A stretch of DNA of 64,000 nt from Streptomyces nigra (GCF_003074055.1 NZ_CP029043.1:744001-808000), one strand, 5' to 3'. Positions 37,877 through 46,720 are shown, numbered from the stretch's first letter. Notes: generated from the sequence alone by a model not told the origin. Program-made: numbers and translations.

Positions 37877-39694
37877 TCAGCAGACCGGGAGGCCCGGCAC
37901 CGGCTCGTCGTTGTCGCCGCCCTTGATGTAGACGTCGCTGACGAAGACACCGGTGTTGCCGCTGTCGTCGTCGGTCTTCGCCCACCAGACGTTCGTCCAG
38001 CGGCCGGACGTCTCGCGACGGCCGAGGTTCTGCTGGCAGTAGAAGTAGTTGGTGCCCGCGTTGAGGATGCCCGCCTTGGCGCCGGCGGCGGTGTAGGAGT
38101 CCGCCGTCCTCCAGACCTCGCAGTTGTACTTGCCGCCGCCGATGGGGTGGCAGGCCGCGGCGGGCGTGGAGGGGTCGTCGCCCCCGCCCGTCGGCCCGCC
38201 GTCGCCCTCGCCCTCGCCGTCGTCGCCCGCGCCGGGGGCACCGCCCGCCGTCCTACTGGGGGTGGCGTCGTCGGGCCGCTCGGAGGGCTTCCGGTCGGCT
38301 GACCGGCTCTCGTCGCCGGTGGGGTCGGACGAGGCCGCCTCGTCCCGCTCGGTCAGCCCGGCGTCGCCCGTACGGCCGGTCTCCTGGCTGCCGTTGGCCC
38401 GTACGGACGGGCCGGTGGTCGTGGGGGACGCGGTCCCCGCCGATTCGGTCCCGGACTTGCCGTCGCGGTTGCTGAGCAGGGCGACGGTCGTCCCGCTCAC
38501 GGCGAGGACGAGGGCGACGGCAGCGGCGGCGAGCAGCACGCGACGGCGGGAGCGTGAACCGGAGGAGGGGGCGAGGGGGCTGGTGGAGCTGGGGTTGTGC
38601 GGTCCGGGGTACGGCTGCTGCCCTGGGTCGACAGGCCCATGGCCCGGGGCCGTAGGACCGTCCTGGGCGGCGGCCCCGAAGCCCTGCGATGCCGTGGGCC
38701 CGTCGGCGTCCTGCCCGCCGACTCCGAAGCGGGGAGCGCCCGGCAGCCCGGAGGCAGGAACACCGTCACCGGCCGGGGCGCCGGAGGTGTCCGCCGCCAC
38801 CGAGGGCCCCCGCAACGCCGTCGTCGGGGTGTCCGTGCCGGCGTCCGCCACCGTCTGGAGGAGGTCGCGGGCCTCCTCGGCCTCGGGGCGGGACTCGGGG
38901 CGCTTGTCCAGCAGGCGTTCCAGGACCGGGGCGAGGGGCCCGGCCCGGCGCGGCGCGGGCAGGGGCTCGCCGACGATGGCGGTGAGCGTGGAGAAGGTCG
39001 AGGTGCGCCGGAAGGGCGCCGAGCCCTCGACGGCGGCGTACAGCGTGGCGCCGAGCGCCCAGACGTCCGAGGAGGGTCCCGGCTCGGCGCCCTGGGCCCG
39101 CTCGGGCGCCAGGTAGTCGAGAGAGCCCACGAGTTGACCGGTGCGGGTCAGCTGGGTCGCGGAGCCGTCGCCAGGGTCGTCCATCGTCGCGATGCCGAAG
39201 TCGGTGAGGACGACACGGCCGGAGGTCTCCAGCAGGATGTTGCCGGGCTTGACGTCCCGGTGCAGGACACCGGCCCGGTGGGCGGCGGCCAGCGCGTCCA
39301 TGACCTTGGCGCCGATGCGGGCCGCCTCGTACGGGTCGAGGGTGCCGCGTTCGCGCAGCACCGCCTCCAGCGAGGGTCCGTCCACGAGTTCCATGACGAT
39401 GAGTGGACGGCCGTCGACCTCGGCGATGTCGTGCACGGCGACGACGCCGGGGTGCCGGATCCGGGCCGCCGCGCGGGCCTCGCGCCGCATCCGCAGCCGC
39501 AGATCGGCGAGTTCGGGACCGCCGGCGTCGGAGAAGGTACGGAGTTCCTTGACGGCCACCTCACGGCCGAGGACCTCGTCGACCGCCCGCCGGACGACCC
39601 CCATGCCGCCGCGTCCGAGCTGTGCCACCACCCGATAGCGTCCGGCCAGCAGCCTGCCGGGCTCCTCCACCTGTCCGTTCTCCCCCGAAGACAC
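37877..39694 (-). CDS. Membrane Ser/Thr protein kinase (PknB-like)
   Basis: The 605-residue protein has an N-terminal Hanks-type kinase domain (about residues 18-270) with glycine loop LGRGGMGVV, catalytic Lys in VAVKEL, HRDVKPGN and DFG. A long Pro/Gly/Thr-rich linker leads to one membrane helix (RRRVLLAAAAVALVLAVSGT) and an extracellular tail. The last 90 residues contain four cysteines (ACHPIGG, YNCEVW, YFYCQQ, LPVC) and look like a small folded sensor. No PASTA repeats. GTG at 39694 is preferred over TTG at 39700 because of the GGACGGGG spacing. Confidence 0.93.
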   Translation of the reverse strand: MSSGENGQVEEPGRLLAGRYRVVAQLGRGGMGVVRRAVDEVLGREVAVKELRTFSDAGGPELADLRLRMRREARAAARIRHPGVVAVHDIAEVDGRPLIVMELVDGPSLEAVLRERGTLDPYEAARIGAKVMDALAAAHRAGVLHRDVKPGNILLETSGRVVLTDFGIATMDDPGDGSATQLTRTGQLVGSLDYLAPERAQGAEPGPSSDVWALGATLYAAVEGSAPFRRTSTFSTLTAIVGEPLPAPRRAGPLAPVLERLLDKRPESRPEAEEARDLLQTVADAGTDTPTTALRGPSVAADTSGAPAGDGVPASGLPGAPRFGVGGQDADGPTASQGFGAAAQDGPTAPGHGPVDPGQQPYPGPHNPSSTSPLAPSSGSRSRRRVLLAAAAVALVLAVSGTTVALLSNRDGKSGTESAGTASPTTTGPSVRANGSQETGRTGDAGLTERDEAASSDPTGDESRSADRKPSERPDDATPSRTAGGAPGAGDDGEGEGDGGPTGGGDDPSTPAAACHPIGGGKYNCEVWRTADSYTAAGAKAGILNAGTNYFYCQQNLGRRETSGRWTNVWWAKTDDDSGNTGVFVSDVYIKGGDNDEPVPGLPVC

Positions 39695-39838
39695 CCGCAA
39701 CCCCGTCCTGTGGCCCGTCCTTGCGTGCCGTACAGCCTACGGGGCGCGTGTGACGGCGTGGGCGACCGAGGGCCGGGCGCCCGGGGGCGCGAACAACGGC
39801 GTACGTGCGCCGACGCGACCCGCCCGAACGGCGGCGAC

Positions 39839-39944
39839 GTCAGCTTACCGATGTCGTCAGGCCGCCGCGCCGAGGCGACGCGTACCCCTCCCCCGTCTCG
39901 CACGGGTCAGCCCGAGGAGCCGAACCACCTCGCCGATGCCCCGG
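39839..39944 (-). pseudogene. Decayed tandem copy of the 3' end of the citrate-lyase-like gene
   Basis: This stretch aligns with 39984-40089, exactly 145 bp further on, which is the 3' end of the neighbouring aldolase gene. The core CGCCGAGGCGACGCGTACCC occurs identically in both copies. Read on the minus strand the copy encodes GIGEVVRLLGLTRA, similar to DIGEVARLTGLTRA in the intact gene, then loses frame. It looks like a partial tandem duplication that has drifted. The rest of the 290-bp gap to the kinase gene shows nothing recognisable. Confidence 0.75.
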
Positions 39945-39984
39945 CCGCGCAGCGGTCACGCGACCCCGCCGGCCGGCACCCGCT

Positions 39985-41283
39985 TCAGCTTCCCGAAGCC
40001 GTCAGATCGCCGCGCCGAGGCGACGCGTACCCCTCCAGATCGGCACGCGTCAGCCCGGTCAGTCGGGCCACCTCTCCGATGTCCAGAGCCCCGCAGTCCA
40101 GCCCGCGCAGCAGATAGCCGCTCAGTGCCTTGGCGGTGGCGGGCTCGTCCATGACGTCGCCGCCGGCCCGGTTGGCGTAGCGGGCGAGACGGGCGGCGGC
40201 CTGTTCGAAGCCCTCGCGGTAGAAGGCGAAGACGGCCGCGTACCGGGTGGGGAGGTGGCCGGGGTGCATGTCCCAGCCCTGGTAGTAGGCGCGGGCGAGC
40301 GCGCGGCGGGTGAGGCCGTAGTGGAGCCGCCAGGCCGCGTGGACCTTCTCGGCCGGGCCGACGGGCAGGACGTTCGTCGAGCCGTCGCAGACGCGGACGC
40401 CGGTGCCGGCCGCAGCGACCTGCATGACGGCCTTGGCGTGGTCGGCGGCCGGGTGGTCGCCGGCCTGGTACGCGGCGGAGACGCCGAGGCAGGCGCTGTA
40501 GTCGAAGGTGCCGTAGTGCAGTCCGGTGGCACGTCCCTCGGCGGCCTGGATCATACGGGCGACGGTGGCGGTGCCGTCGGCGGCGAGGATGGCCTGGCTG
40601 GTCTCGATCTGGATCTCGAAGCCGATCCGGCCGGCGTCCAGGCCGTGGGCCTTCTCGAACGCCTCCAACAGGCGCACCATGGCGGTGACCTGCTCGGGAT
40701 AGGTGACCTTGGGCAGGGTGAGGAGCAGTCCGCCGGGCAGCCCGCCGGCCTCGATCAGGCCGGTGAGGAAGATGTCGAGGGTGCGGATGCCCCGGGCACG
40801 TACGGGCGCCTCCATGCACTTCATACGGATGCCCATGTACGGGGCGGCCGTCCCGTCCCGGTAGGCCTGGGCGATCAGCCGGGCCGCTCGGCCGGCGGTC
40901 TCGTCCTCCTCGGTGTCGGGGCGGGGCCCGTAGCCGTCCTCGAAGTCGACCCGCAGGTCTTCCACGGGCTCGCGTTCCAGCTTGGCGCGGACCCGGCTGT
41001 ACACCGGCTCGGCGAGGTCGTCGCAGAGGCCGAGCGCGGCCGCGAAGGACGCGGCGTCCGGGGCGTGTTCGTCGAGCGAGGCGAGCGCCCGGTCGCCCCA
41101 GGTGCCTACGGTGTCGGCGGCGAAGACGTCGCCGGGGACGTAGACGGTGTGGACGGGCTGACGGGTGCCGGGATCACCGGGGTAGCGGCGCTCCAGCTCG
41201 GCGTCGACCGGGGCGAGGGAGGCGTCGATCTCCTCGCTGACGGCACCCGCGAGGCTCGTCGTCACCTTCTCCTGCTGGCCCAT
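39985..41283 (-). CDS. Citrate lyase/aldolase-like protein (DUF6986 type)
   Basis: The 432-residue protein resembles the HpcH/HpaI-citrate lyase beta-subunit superfamily, which make or break C-C bonds next to a carboxylate with a metal ion. Visible landmarks are RVDFEDGYGPRPD, RMKCMEAPVRARGIRTLDIF, FEIQIETSQAIL and GLHYGTFDYSACLG. I recall the streptomycete family name DUF6986; the substrate is unknown. The ATG at 41283 has GGAGGG 7 bases upstream and is preferred over a GTG at 41289. A 15-bp palindrome lies 31 bp upstream of the start. Confidence 0.82.
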   Translation of the reverse strand: MGQQEKVTTSLAGAVSEEIDASLAPVDAELERRYPGDPGTRQPVHTVYVPGDVFAADTVGTWGDRALASLDEHAPDAASFAAALGLCDDLAEPVYSRVRAKLEREPVEDLRVDFEDGYGPRPDTEEDETAGRAARLIAQAYRDGTAAPYMGIRMKCMEAPVRARGIRTLDIFLTGLIEAGGLPGGLLLTLPKVTYPEQVTAMVRLLEAFEKAHGLDAGRIGFEIQIETSQAILAADGTATVARMIQAAEGRATGLHYGTFDYSACLGVSAAYQAGDHPAADHAKAVMQVAAAGTGVRVCDGSTNVLPVGPAEKVHAAWRLHYGLTRRALARAYYQGWDMHPGHLPTRYAAVFAFYREGFEQAAARLARYANRAGGDVMDEPATAKALSGYLLRGLDCGALDIGEVARLTGLTRADLEGYASPRRGDLTASGS

Positions 41284-41313
41284 TCCCACACCCTCCGCTT
41301 CCGCGATACGGAA

Positions 41314-41328
41314 TCAACAATCCGTTGA
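41314..41328. promoter_or_regulatory. Palindrome upstream of the citrate-lyase-like gene
   Basis: TCAACAATCCGTTGA has 5-bp perfect arms (TCAAC/GTTGA) around a 5-bp centre. Its place just upstream of the start suggests an operator or promoter element; no cognate regulator is adjacent. Confidence 0.5.
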
Positions 41329-41414
41329 ATGACGGTATCCGGAGTCCTTCCGGCTGGTCAACACCGTGTCCACGGGCGGCGGTCCGCCCGCCTCCCTCCC
41401 ATCATCGGACGCAC

Positions 41415-41453
41415 GAGGCCCCCGTGACCGTCGGAAACGGTCACGGGGGCCTC
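41415..41453. terminator. Strong hairpin terminator after etfA
   Basis: A perfect 17-bp stem (41415-41431 with 41437-41453) and a 5-base loop CGGAA begins 19 bp past the etfA stop codon. It lacks a U-tract, as is common in streptomycetes. It insulates the etfBA operon from the aldolase gene downstream on the same strand. Confidence 0.9.
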
Positions 41454-41472
41454 GGGCGCAGCCGGTGGGAGA

Positions 41473-42435
41473 TCAGCCCTTGCGGGCGTTGATCTCCTCG
41501 GTCAGGGCCGGCACGACGTCGAACAGGTCGCCGACGACGCCGTAGTCGACCAGCTCGAAGATCGGGGCCTCGGCGTCCTTGTTGATCGCCACGATCGTCT
41601 TCGAGGTCTGCATGCCCGCGCGGTGCTGGATCGCGCCGGAGATGCCGGAGGCGATGTACAGCTGCGGCGAGACCGACTTGCCGGTCTGGCCGACCTGGTT
41701 GGTGTGCGGGTACCAGCCGGCGTCGACCGCGGCACGCGAGGCGCCGACGGCCGCGCCGAGCGAGTCGGCGAGCGCCTCGATGATCGCGAAGTTCTCGGCG
41801 CCGTTGACGCCACGGCCGCCGGAGACGACGATCGCGGCCTCGGTCAGCTCAGGACGGCCGGTCGACTCACGCGGCGTGCGCGCGGTGACCTTGGTGCCGG
41901 TCGCGGCGGCGGAGAAGGTCACGGAGAGGGCCTCGACCGCACCGGCGGCCGGAGCGGCCTCCACGGCGGCCGAGTTCGGCTTGACCGTGATGACCGGGGT
42001 GCCCTTGGAGACACGGGACTTGGTGGTGAAGGAGGCGGCGAACACCGACTGGGTGGCCACCGGGCCCTCGTCGCCGGCCTCGAGGTCGACGGCGTCGGTG
42101 ATGATGCCGGAGCCGATGCGCAGCGCCAGACGGGCGGCGATCTCCTTGCCCTCGGCGGAGGACGGCACGAGGACGGCGGCCGGGGAGACGGCCTCGACGG
42201 CGGCCTGGAGGGCGTCGACCTTGGGCACGACCAGGTAGTCGGCGTACTCGGCGGCCTCGTGGGTGAGGACCTTGACGGCGCCGTGCTCGGCGAGGGTGGC
42301 GGCGGTGTCACCGGCGCCGTTGCCCAGCGCGACGGCGACGGGCTCGCCGACGCGGCGGGCCAGCGTCAGCAGCTCCAGGGTGGGCTTGCGGACGGCGCCG
42401 TCCACGTGGTCGACGTAGACGAGAACTTCAGCCAT
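41473..42435 (-). CDS. etfA: Electron transfer flavoprotein alpha subunit
   Basis: The 320-residue protein is the FAD-binding subunit of ETF, which passes electrons from acyl-CoA dehydrogenases and similar enzymes towards the quinone pool. The C-terminal FAD signature is clear ([20 protein letters not shown] then TSKTIVAIN), preceded by [10 protein letters not shown] and [11 protein letters not shown]. It follows etfB by 51 bp and is closed by a strong terminator hairpin. Confidence 0.97.
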   Translation of the reverse strand: MAEVLVYVDHVDGAVRKPTLELLTLARRVGEPVAVALGNGAGDTAATLAEHGAVKVLTHEAAEYADYLVVPKVDALQAAVEAVSPAAVLVPSSAEGKEIAARLALRIGSGIITDAVDLEAGDEGPVATQSVFAASFTTKSRVSKGTPVITVKPNSAAVEAAPAAGAVEALSVTFSAAATGTKVTARTPRESTGRPELTEAAIVVSGGRGVNGAENFAIIEALADSLGAAVGASRAAVDAGWYPHTNQVGQTGKSVSPQLYIASGISGAIQHRAGMQTSKTIVAINKDAEAPIFELVDYGVVGDLFDVVPALTEEINARKG

Positions 42436-42486
42436 GGGATTGCTCTCCTGCGAAACGAAGTTGAGGGGCGGTCGGCGTGTCGAGCC

Positions 42487-43275
42487 TTAGACGAACTTCT
42501 GGCTCGCGAGGTACTCGGCGAGCTGCTTGCCGCCCTCGCCCTCGTCCTTGACGATCGTGCCGGCGGTACGGGCCGGACGCTCGGCCGCGCCGTCGACGAC
42601 GGTGTAGGCGCCCTCGAGACCGACCTCCTCGGCCTCGATGTCGAGGTCCGACAGGTCCCAGGACTCCACCGGCTTCTTCTTGGCGGCCATGATGCCCTTG
42701 AAGGACGGGTAGCGCGCCTCGCCCGACTGGTCCGTGACGGACACGACGGCCGGCAGGGAGGCCTCCAGCTGCTCGGAGGCGGCGTCGCCGTCACGGCGGC
42801 CCTTGACGGTGCCGTCCTCGACGGTGACCTCGGACAGCAGGGTGACCTGCGGGACGCCCAGGCGCTCGGCCAGCAGGGCCGGGACGACGCCCATGGTGCC
42901 GTCGGTGGAGGCCATGCCGGAGACGACCAGGTCGTAGCCGGCCTTCTCGATCGCCTTGGCCAGCACCAGGGAGGTGCCGATGGCGTCGGTGCCGTGCAGG
43001 TCGTCGTCCTCGACGTGGATGGCCTTGTCGGCACCCATGGACAGCGCCTTGCGCAGGGCGTCCTTGGCATCCTCGGGGCCGACCGTCAGGACGGTGACCT
43101 CGACGTCGTCGTCGGAGTTCTCGGAGATCTGCAGCGCCTGTTCGACGGCGTACTCGTCGAGCTCGGAGAGCAGACCGTCCACGTCGTCCCGGTCGACGGT
43201 CAGGTCATCGGCGAAGTGCCGGTCGCCAGTGGCGTCGGGCACGTACTTCACGGTGACAACGATCCTCAAGCTCAC
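42487..43275 (-). CDS. etfB: Electron transfer flavoprotein beta subunit
   Basis: The 262-residue protein is the AMP-binding partner of EtfA. Conserved parts are IVVTVKYVPDA, DEYAVEQAL, VLTVGPEDAKDALRKALSMGADKAIH and the late GIMAAKKKP. The GTG start at 43275 has AGGAG upstream and matches normal family length; a frame extending to 43419 is rejected. First gene of the etfBA unit, with a promoter-like TATGCT and a short hairpin 30-50 bp upstream. Confidence 0.97.
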   Translation of the reverse strand: MSLRIVVTVKYVPDATGDRHFADDLTVDRDDVDGLLSELDEYAVEQALQISENSDDDVEVTVLTVGPEDAKDALRKALSMGADKAIHVEDDDLHGTDAIGTSLVLAKAIEKAGYDLVVSGMASTDGTMGVVPALLAERLGVPQVTLLSEVTVEDGTVKGRRDGDAASEQLEASLPAVVSVTDQSGEARYPSFKGIMAAKKKPVESWDLSDLDIEAEEVGLEGAYTVVDGAAERPARTAGTIVKDEGEGGKQLAEYLASQKFV

Positions 43276-43517
43276 GCCGGCTCTCCTACTGCGTCGACAT
43301 TTCTCTGCTGCCTCTTGCAGGCAGCATAGGCGCCCCAAGTGGCCGATCCCGATCGGGGCGACCCGCGCTCCGAGCGAGATATTACTCGTCAGTACACCCA
43401 GTTCGTTCCCGCTAAGCAAGCGCTTTGAACTGTGACCTTTGCAACGCAGCGTAATCGGAATCCGACGGCTTCGCAGAACGCCCGCGGCGCCTGTCCGGTC
43501 ACACGCCCCCGGTGACC

Positions 43518-44027
43518 TCAGTCACGCAGGCCGTTGAACCGGCCCTGGTGGTACAGCAGCGGACGGCCCTGCCCGGAGGGGTCGCCGCGGACGACCTCGG
43601 CGAGCACGATGCGGTGATCGCCCGCGGGCACGCGCGCCACCACCCGGCACACCATCCACGCGAGCACCCCGTCCAGCACCGGGACCCCCTCGGGGCCCTC
43701 CCGCCAGACCGTCGGCGGCCCGAAGCGGTCGGCACCGCTGCGGGCGAAGGTCGCGGCCAGGTCCTGCTGGTGCTCGCCGAGTATGTGGACGCCGACATGG
43801 TCCGTCGCGGCGATGACCGGCCAGCTGGAGGCACCGGCGCCGACGCCGAAGGACAGCATCGGAGGCTCGGCGGAGACGGAGCTGAGGGAGGTCGCCGTGA
43901 AGCCGGCGAGGCCCTGCTCACCGCGTGCGGTGATCACCGCCACACCGGCGGCATGGCGCCGGAAGACGGAGCGGAGCAGATCGGGAGAGGCGAGCTGAGC
44001 GGTGTCCAGGCCGGGAGAGGCCGTCAT
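43518..44027 (-). CDS. Flavin reductase-like domain protein
   Basis: The 169-residue protein has the split-barrel flavin reductase fold: FRRHAAGVAVITARG, GLAGFTATSLSSVSAEPPMLSFGV and a late DHRIVLAEVV. Such proteins supply reduced flavin to a monooxygenase or act on FMN directly. The start at 44027 has AGAAGGAC upstream. No monooxygenase is adjacent. A possible 26-residue peptide ending in CPGC is encoded just upstream on the same strand. Confidence 0.9.
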   Translation of the reverse strand: MTASPGLDTAQLASPDLLRSVFRRHAAGVAVITARGEQGLAGFTATSLSSVSAEPPMLSFGVGAGASSWPVIAATDHVGVHILGEHQQDLAATFARSGADRFGPPTVWREGPEGVPVLDGVLAWMVCRVVARVPAGDHRIVLAEVVRGDPSGQGRPLLYHQGRFNGLRD

Positions 44028-44071
44028 GGAGTTGTCCTTCTGCGAGGGGATGCGGGGCGGTCCGGGGCGGT

Positions 44072-44152
44072 TCAACAGCCCGGACAGCGCGCGCCCACGG
44101 TGCGGGCCGGTTCGGCGGGGGCCCGGCCGAAGAGAAGGAGTTCCTCACCCAT
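44072..44152 (-). CDS. Possible short leader peptide ending in CPGC
   Basis: A 26-codon frame starts with ATG at 44152, runs MGEELLLFGRAPAEP and ends with ARCPGC before TGA. It stops 44 bp before the flavin reductase start. It has no ribosome site, but TATCGT about 10 bases upstream would allow a leaderless message. Actinobacterial sulfur and flavin genes are sometimes preceded by Cys-containing leader peptides, so this is plausible but unproven; it may also be chance. Confidence 0.35.
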   Translation of the reverse strand: MGEELLLFGRAPAEPARTVGARCPGC

Positions 44153-44237
44153 ACGTGTCAGGCTGACGATAGGTGGTCCGCACAGTCAAGTGCGTCCCGG
44201 CATGTGGGAGATGACTCACCCTCGGCCGCACGGCCCC

Positions 44238-44651
44238 TCAGACCGCCTCACCCAGAGCCGCGATGACGTCGGCCTTCCGGGGCTGCCCGGTGGCCCGCCG
44301 CACCACGGCCCCGTCGGCGTCCAGGACCAGCACGGTCGGCGTCTTGAGGATGTCGAGCCGCCGTACGAGGTCGAGGTGCGCCTCGGCGTCGATCTCGATG
44401 TGGCGCACGCCCGGGACGATGCCGGCGACCTCGCCCAGCACGCGCCGGGTGGCCCGGCAGGGGGCGCAGAAGGCGCTGGAGAACTGTACGAGCGTGGCGC
44501 GCTCGCCGAGCTCGCCGCCCAACTCGCCCGCGCCGAGCCGCTTTCCGTCGTCGCGCCCGCGCACCCGTACCCTCCCGCTCCGCCGCCGCTGCAGCACTCC
44601 GTAGGCGCTCGCCACCGCCAGCACCGCCACGCACACCATGAGTCCGGTCAT
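44238..44651 (-). CDS. Membrane-anchored thioredoxin-like protein
   Basis: The 137-residue protein has one N-terminal membrane helix (TGLMVCVAVLAVASAYGVL), a basic segment and a thioredoxin fold with the redox motif FCAPCRATRR and cis-proline region ILKTPTVLVLD. It should face the inside or outside of the membrane as a thiol oxidoreductase; topology is not certain. The start at 44651 is preferred because it begins directly before the helix. Divergent from a DUF4395 protein, 76 bp apart. Confidence 0.87.
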   Translation of the reverse strand: MTGLMVCVAVLAVASAYGVLQRRRSGRVRVRGRDDGKRLGAGELGGELGERATLVQFSSAFCAPCRATRRVLGEVAGIVPGVRHIEIDAEAHLDLVRRLDILKTPTVLVLDADGAVVRRATGQPRKADVIAALGEAV

Positions 44652-44727
44652 CACCCTGCTCAAGCATTCACAGGACTGCAAAGATTCCCGTCTCCCGGAA
44701 GTCTGTCCGTTGCGGAATGCTTGATTC

Positions 44728-45144
44728 ATGGACATCGATGTGAGGGGGCCGCGCTTCGGGGCGGCCGTGACGACCGTGGTATTGGCGGTCGTCCTGGTCA
44801 CGGGGAGCGCCTGGCTGCTGGCCTGGCAGACGCTGGCGTTCGCGCTGGGCGCCGCGGGCGGGGTGGGGCGGTCGCCCTACGGGGTGCTGTTCCGCCGGGT
44901 GGTGCGGCCGCGGCTCGGGCCGCCGACCGCCTTCGAGGCGCCGGAGCCGCCGCGCTTCGCGCAGGCCGTGGGCCTCGTCTTCGCGGTCGTCGGGCTCGTC
45001 GGCTACACGCTGGGACCGCAGTGGCTCGGCCTGGCCGCCACCGGCGCCGCCCTGGCCGCCGCGTTCCTCAACGCCGTTTTCGGGTACTGCCTGGGGTGTG
45101 AGATGTACCTGCTCGTACGGCGGATGACGGTGCGCGCCGGGTAA
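44728..45144 (+). CDS. DUF4395 membrane protein
   Basis: The 138-residue protein has four hydrophobic helices and the family mark FGYCLGCEMYLL near the C-terminus, with a CxxC pair at the membrane edge. I assign it to DUF4395. Members often sit beside thioredoxin-like genes, as here, which suggests a joint role in thiol redox or sulfur handling at the membrane; this is inference. Confidence 0.83.
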   Translation: MDIDVRGPRFGAAVTTVVLAVVLVTGSAWLLAWQTLAFALGAAGGVGRSPYGVLFRRVVRPRLGPPTAFEAPEPPRFAQAVGLVFAVVGLVGYTLGPQWLGLAATGAALAAAFLNAVFGYCLGCEMYLLVRRMTVRAG

Positions 45145-45331
45145 AGGGCGATCCAAAGCACGAGGTGGATCAAGGTGGGGACGTGACGAGGATCTCGCGG
45201 CATCCGGGCACTTGGGCTTGGCCCTCGGCCGTTCTTCGGGCACGATCGGCGACAAGCCGTAAACCTACGGCTGCGTAACTTACCTCTGGGAGCTTCCTTC
45301 CCAGGCACTGAAGGAAGGGTCCACCCCGTCC

Positions 45332-46060
45332 ATGGCAGAGCTTGTCTACCGTCCTGTCGTCGGTTTCGCCCAGACACTGTTCAAGGTGTGGGACCTCAAG
45401 ATCGACTGCAAGGGATCGGAGAACATTCCGCGCTCGGGCGGCGCCGTGCTGGTGAGCAACCACATCAGCTACCTGGACTTCGTCTTCAACGGCCTGGCGG
45501 CGCTCCCCCAGAAGCGGCTCGTGCGCTTCATGGCCAAGGAGTCGGTGTTCCGGCACCGCGTCTCCGGCCCGCTCATGCGGGGCATGAAGCACATCCCCGT
45601 GGACCGCGAGCAGGGTGAGGCGGCATACGCCCACGCGCTGGACTCGCTGCGCTCCGGGGAGATCGTCGGGGTCTTCCCCGAGGCCACCATCTCGCAGTCC
45701 TTCACGCTGAAGAGCTTCAAGTCGGGCGCCGCCCGCCTCGCCCAGGAGGCCGGCGTGCCCCTGATCCCGATGGCCGTGTGGGGCACCCAGCGGCTGTGGA
45801 CCAAGGGCCACCCGCGCAACTTCAAGCGCAGCCACATCCCGATCACCATCCGGGTCGGCGAGGCCATCGAGGCGTCCCGGGAGAAGTACGCCGGGGCCAT
45901 CACCCGCCAGCTGCGCGAGCGCGTCCAGGAGCTGCTGGAGGCCGCCCAGCGCGCCTACCCGGTCCGCCCCAAGGACGCGAACGACACCTGGTGGATGCCG
46001 GCCCATCTCGGCGGCACCGCGCCCACCCCGGAGCAGGTCCGCGCGGCCGAGGCCCGCTGA
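45332..46060 (+). CDS. 1-acyl-glycerol-3-phosphate acyltransferase (PlsC family)
   Basis: The 242-residue enzyme carries the acyltransferase signatures: block I NHISYLD (His44, Asp49), block II GMKHIPVDRE, block III GVFPEATISQS and block IV VPLIPMAVWGTQ. It transfers a fatty acyl group to lysophosphatidate in phospholipid synthesis, or a related acceptor. GAAGGG lies upstream of the ATG. The 187-bp gap before it shows no clear element. It ends 7 bp from the convergent transglutaminase-like gene. Confidence 0.94.
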   Translation: MAELVYRPVVGFAQTLFKVWDLKIDCKGSENIPRSGGAVLVSNHISYLDFVFNGLAALPQKRLVRFMAKESVFRHRVSGPLMRGMKHIPVDREQGEAAYAHALDSLRSGEIVGVFPEATISQSFTLKSFKSGAARLAQEAGVPLIPMAVWGTQRLWTKGHPRNFKRSHIPITIRVGEAIEASREKYAGAITRQLRERVQELLEAAQRAYPVRPKDANDTWWMPAHLGGTAPTPEQVRAAEAR

Positions 46061-46067
46061 CCCCTGC

Positions 46068-46640
46068 TCAGAGTGCGGTCGGGAGCAGCTCCCACAGGTG
46101 CTCCCGGTCCCTCGCGGCCCGGAGGGCCTGAAGGACCGCCGGGTGCGGCTCGGCGTACAGGGTCGGGTAGTCCAGTTCGCCGGAGTCCGGATCCACCGGG
46201 AAGGCCAACTGCTCGCCGTCCAGGGAGAATCGCGTGGTCACGCCGGGCTTGTCGCCCCGCGGGTCCTGGCGGTGCCAGGCGCCGCCGAAGCGGACGGCGA
46301 CCAGGCCGTGGACGACGTCGAACTTCTGGTAGCACAGCGCCGTCGGGATGTCCTCGGCCCGCAGCAGGGCCGCGAGGGCATGGGACTTGGCGTAACAGAT
46401 TCCCGTGCCCTGCTTCAGTACGTCCGAGGCGCGCCAGGTGACACGCGGGTCGCCGGAGTCCTGGGAGTGCGGGACGGTGTCCCGTACGAACTCGAAGGCC
46501 AGCCGCGCATAGGCATACGAGTCCTCGGCCTGCGTGGCGAGCCGCGCAGCCGCCTGCCGCACCACCGGACTGTCATGGTCGATGACCTCGTCAGCGGCCA
46601 AGTAGGCGGAGAGGTCGGAGGTTTCCTGGATGAGCTCCAT
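46068..46640 (-). CDS. Transglutaminase-like cysteine protease-fold protein
   Basis: The 190-residue protein has the transglutaminase-core triad: Cys in GTGICYAKSHALAALLRA, His in VHGLVAVRFGG and Asp in QDPRGD. Bacterial members act as proteases or amidases. The start at 46640 (MELIQETSDLSAYLAADE) is the form I recall from homologues; an ATG at 46667 is possible and neither has a strong ribosome site. Confidence 0.85.
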   Translation of the reverse strand: MELIQETSDLSAYLAADEVIDHDSPVVRQAAARLATQAEDSYAYARLAFEFVRDTVPHSQDSGDPRVTWRASDVLKQGTGICYAKSHALAALLRAEDIPTALCYQKFDVVHGLVAVRFGGAWHRQDPRGDKPGVTTRFSLDGEQLAFPVDPDSGELDYPTLYAEPHPAVLQALRAARDREHLWELLPTAL

Positions 46641-46720
46641 GACGGCAGAGCGTAAGGATGCGGCCATCCGAGAGTCAATGACTTTTCGAATGACCGCATA
46701 CCTATGCAGAACGTGAGCGG

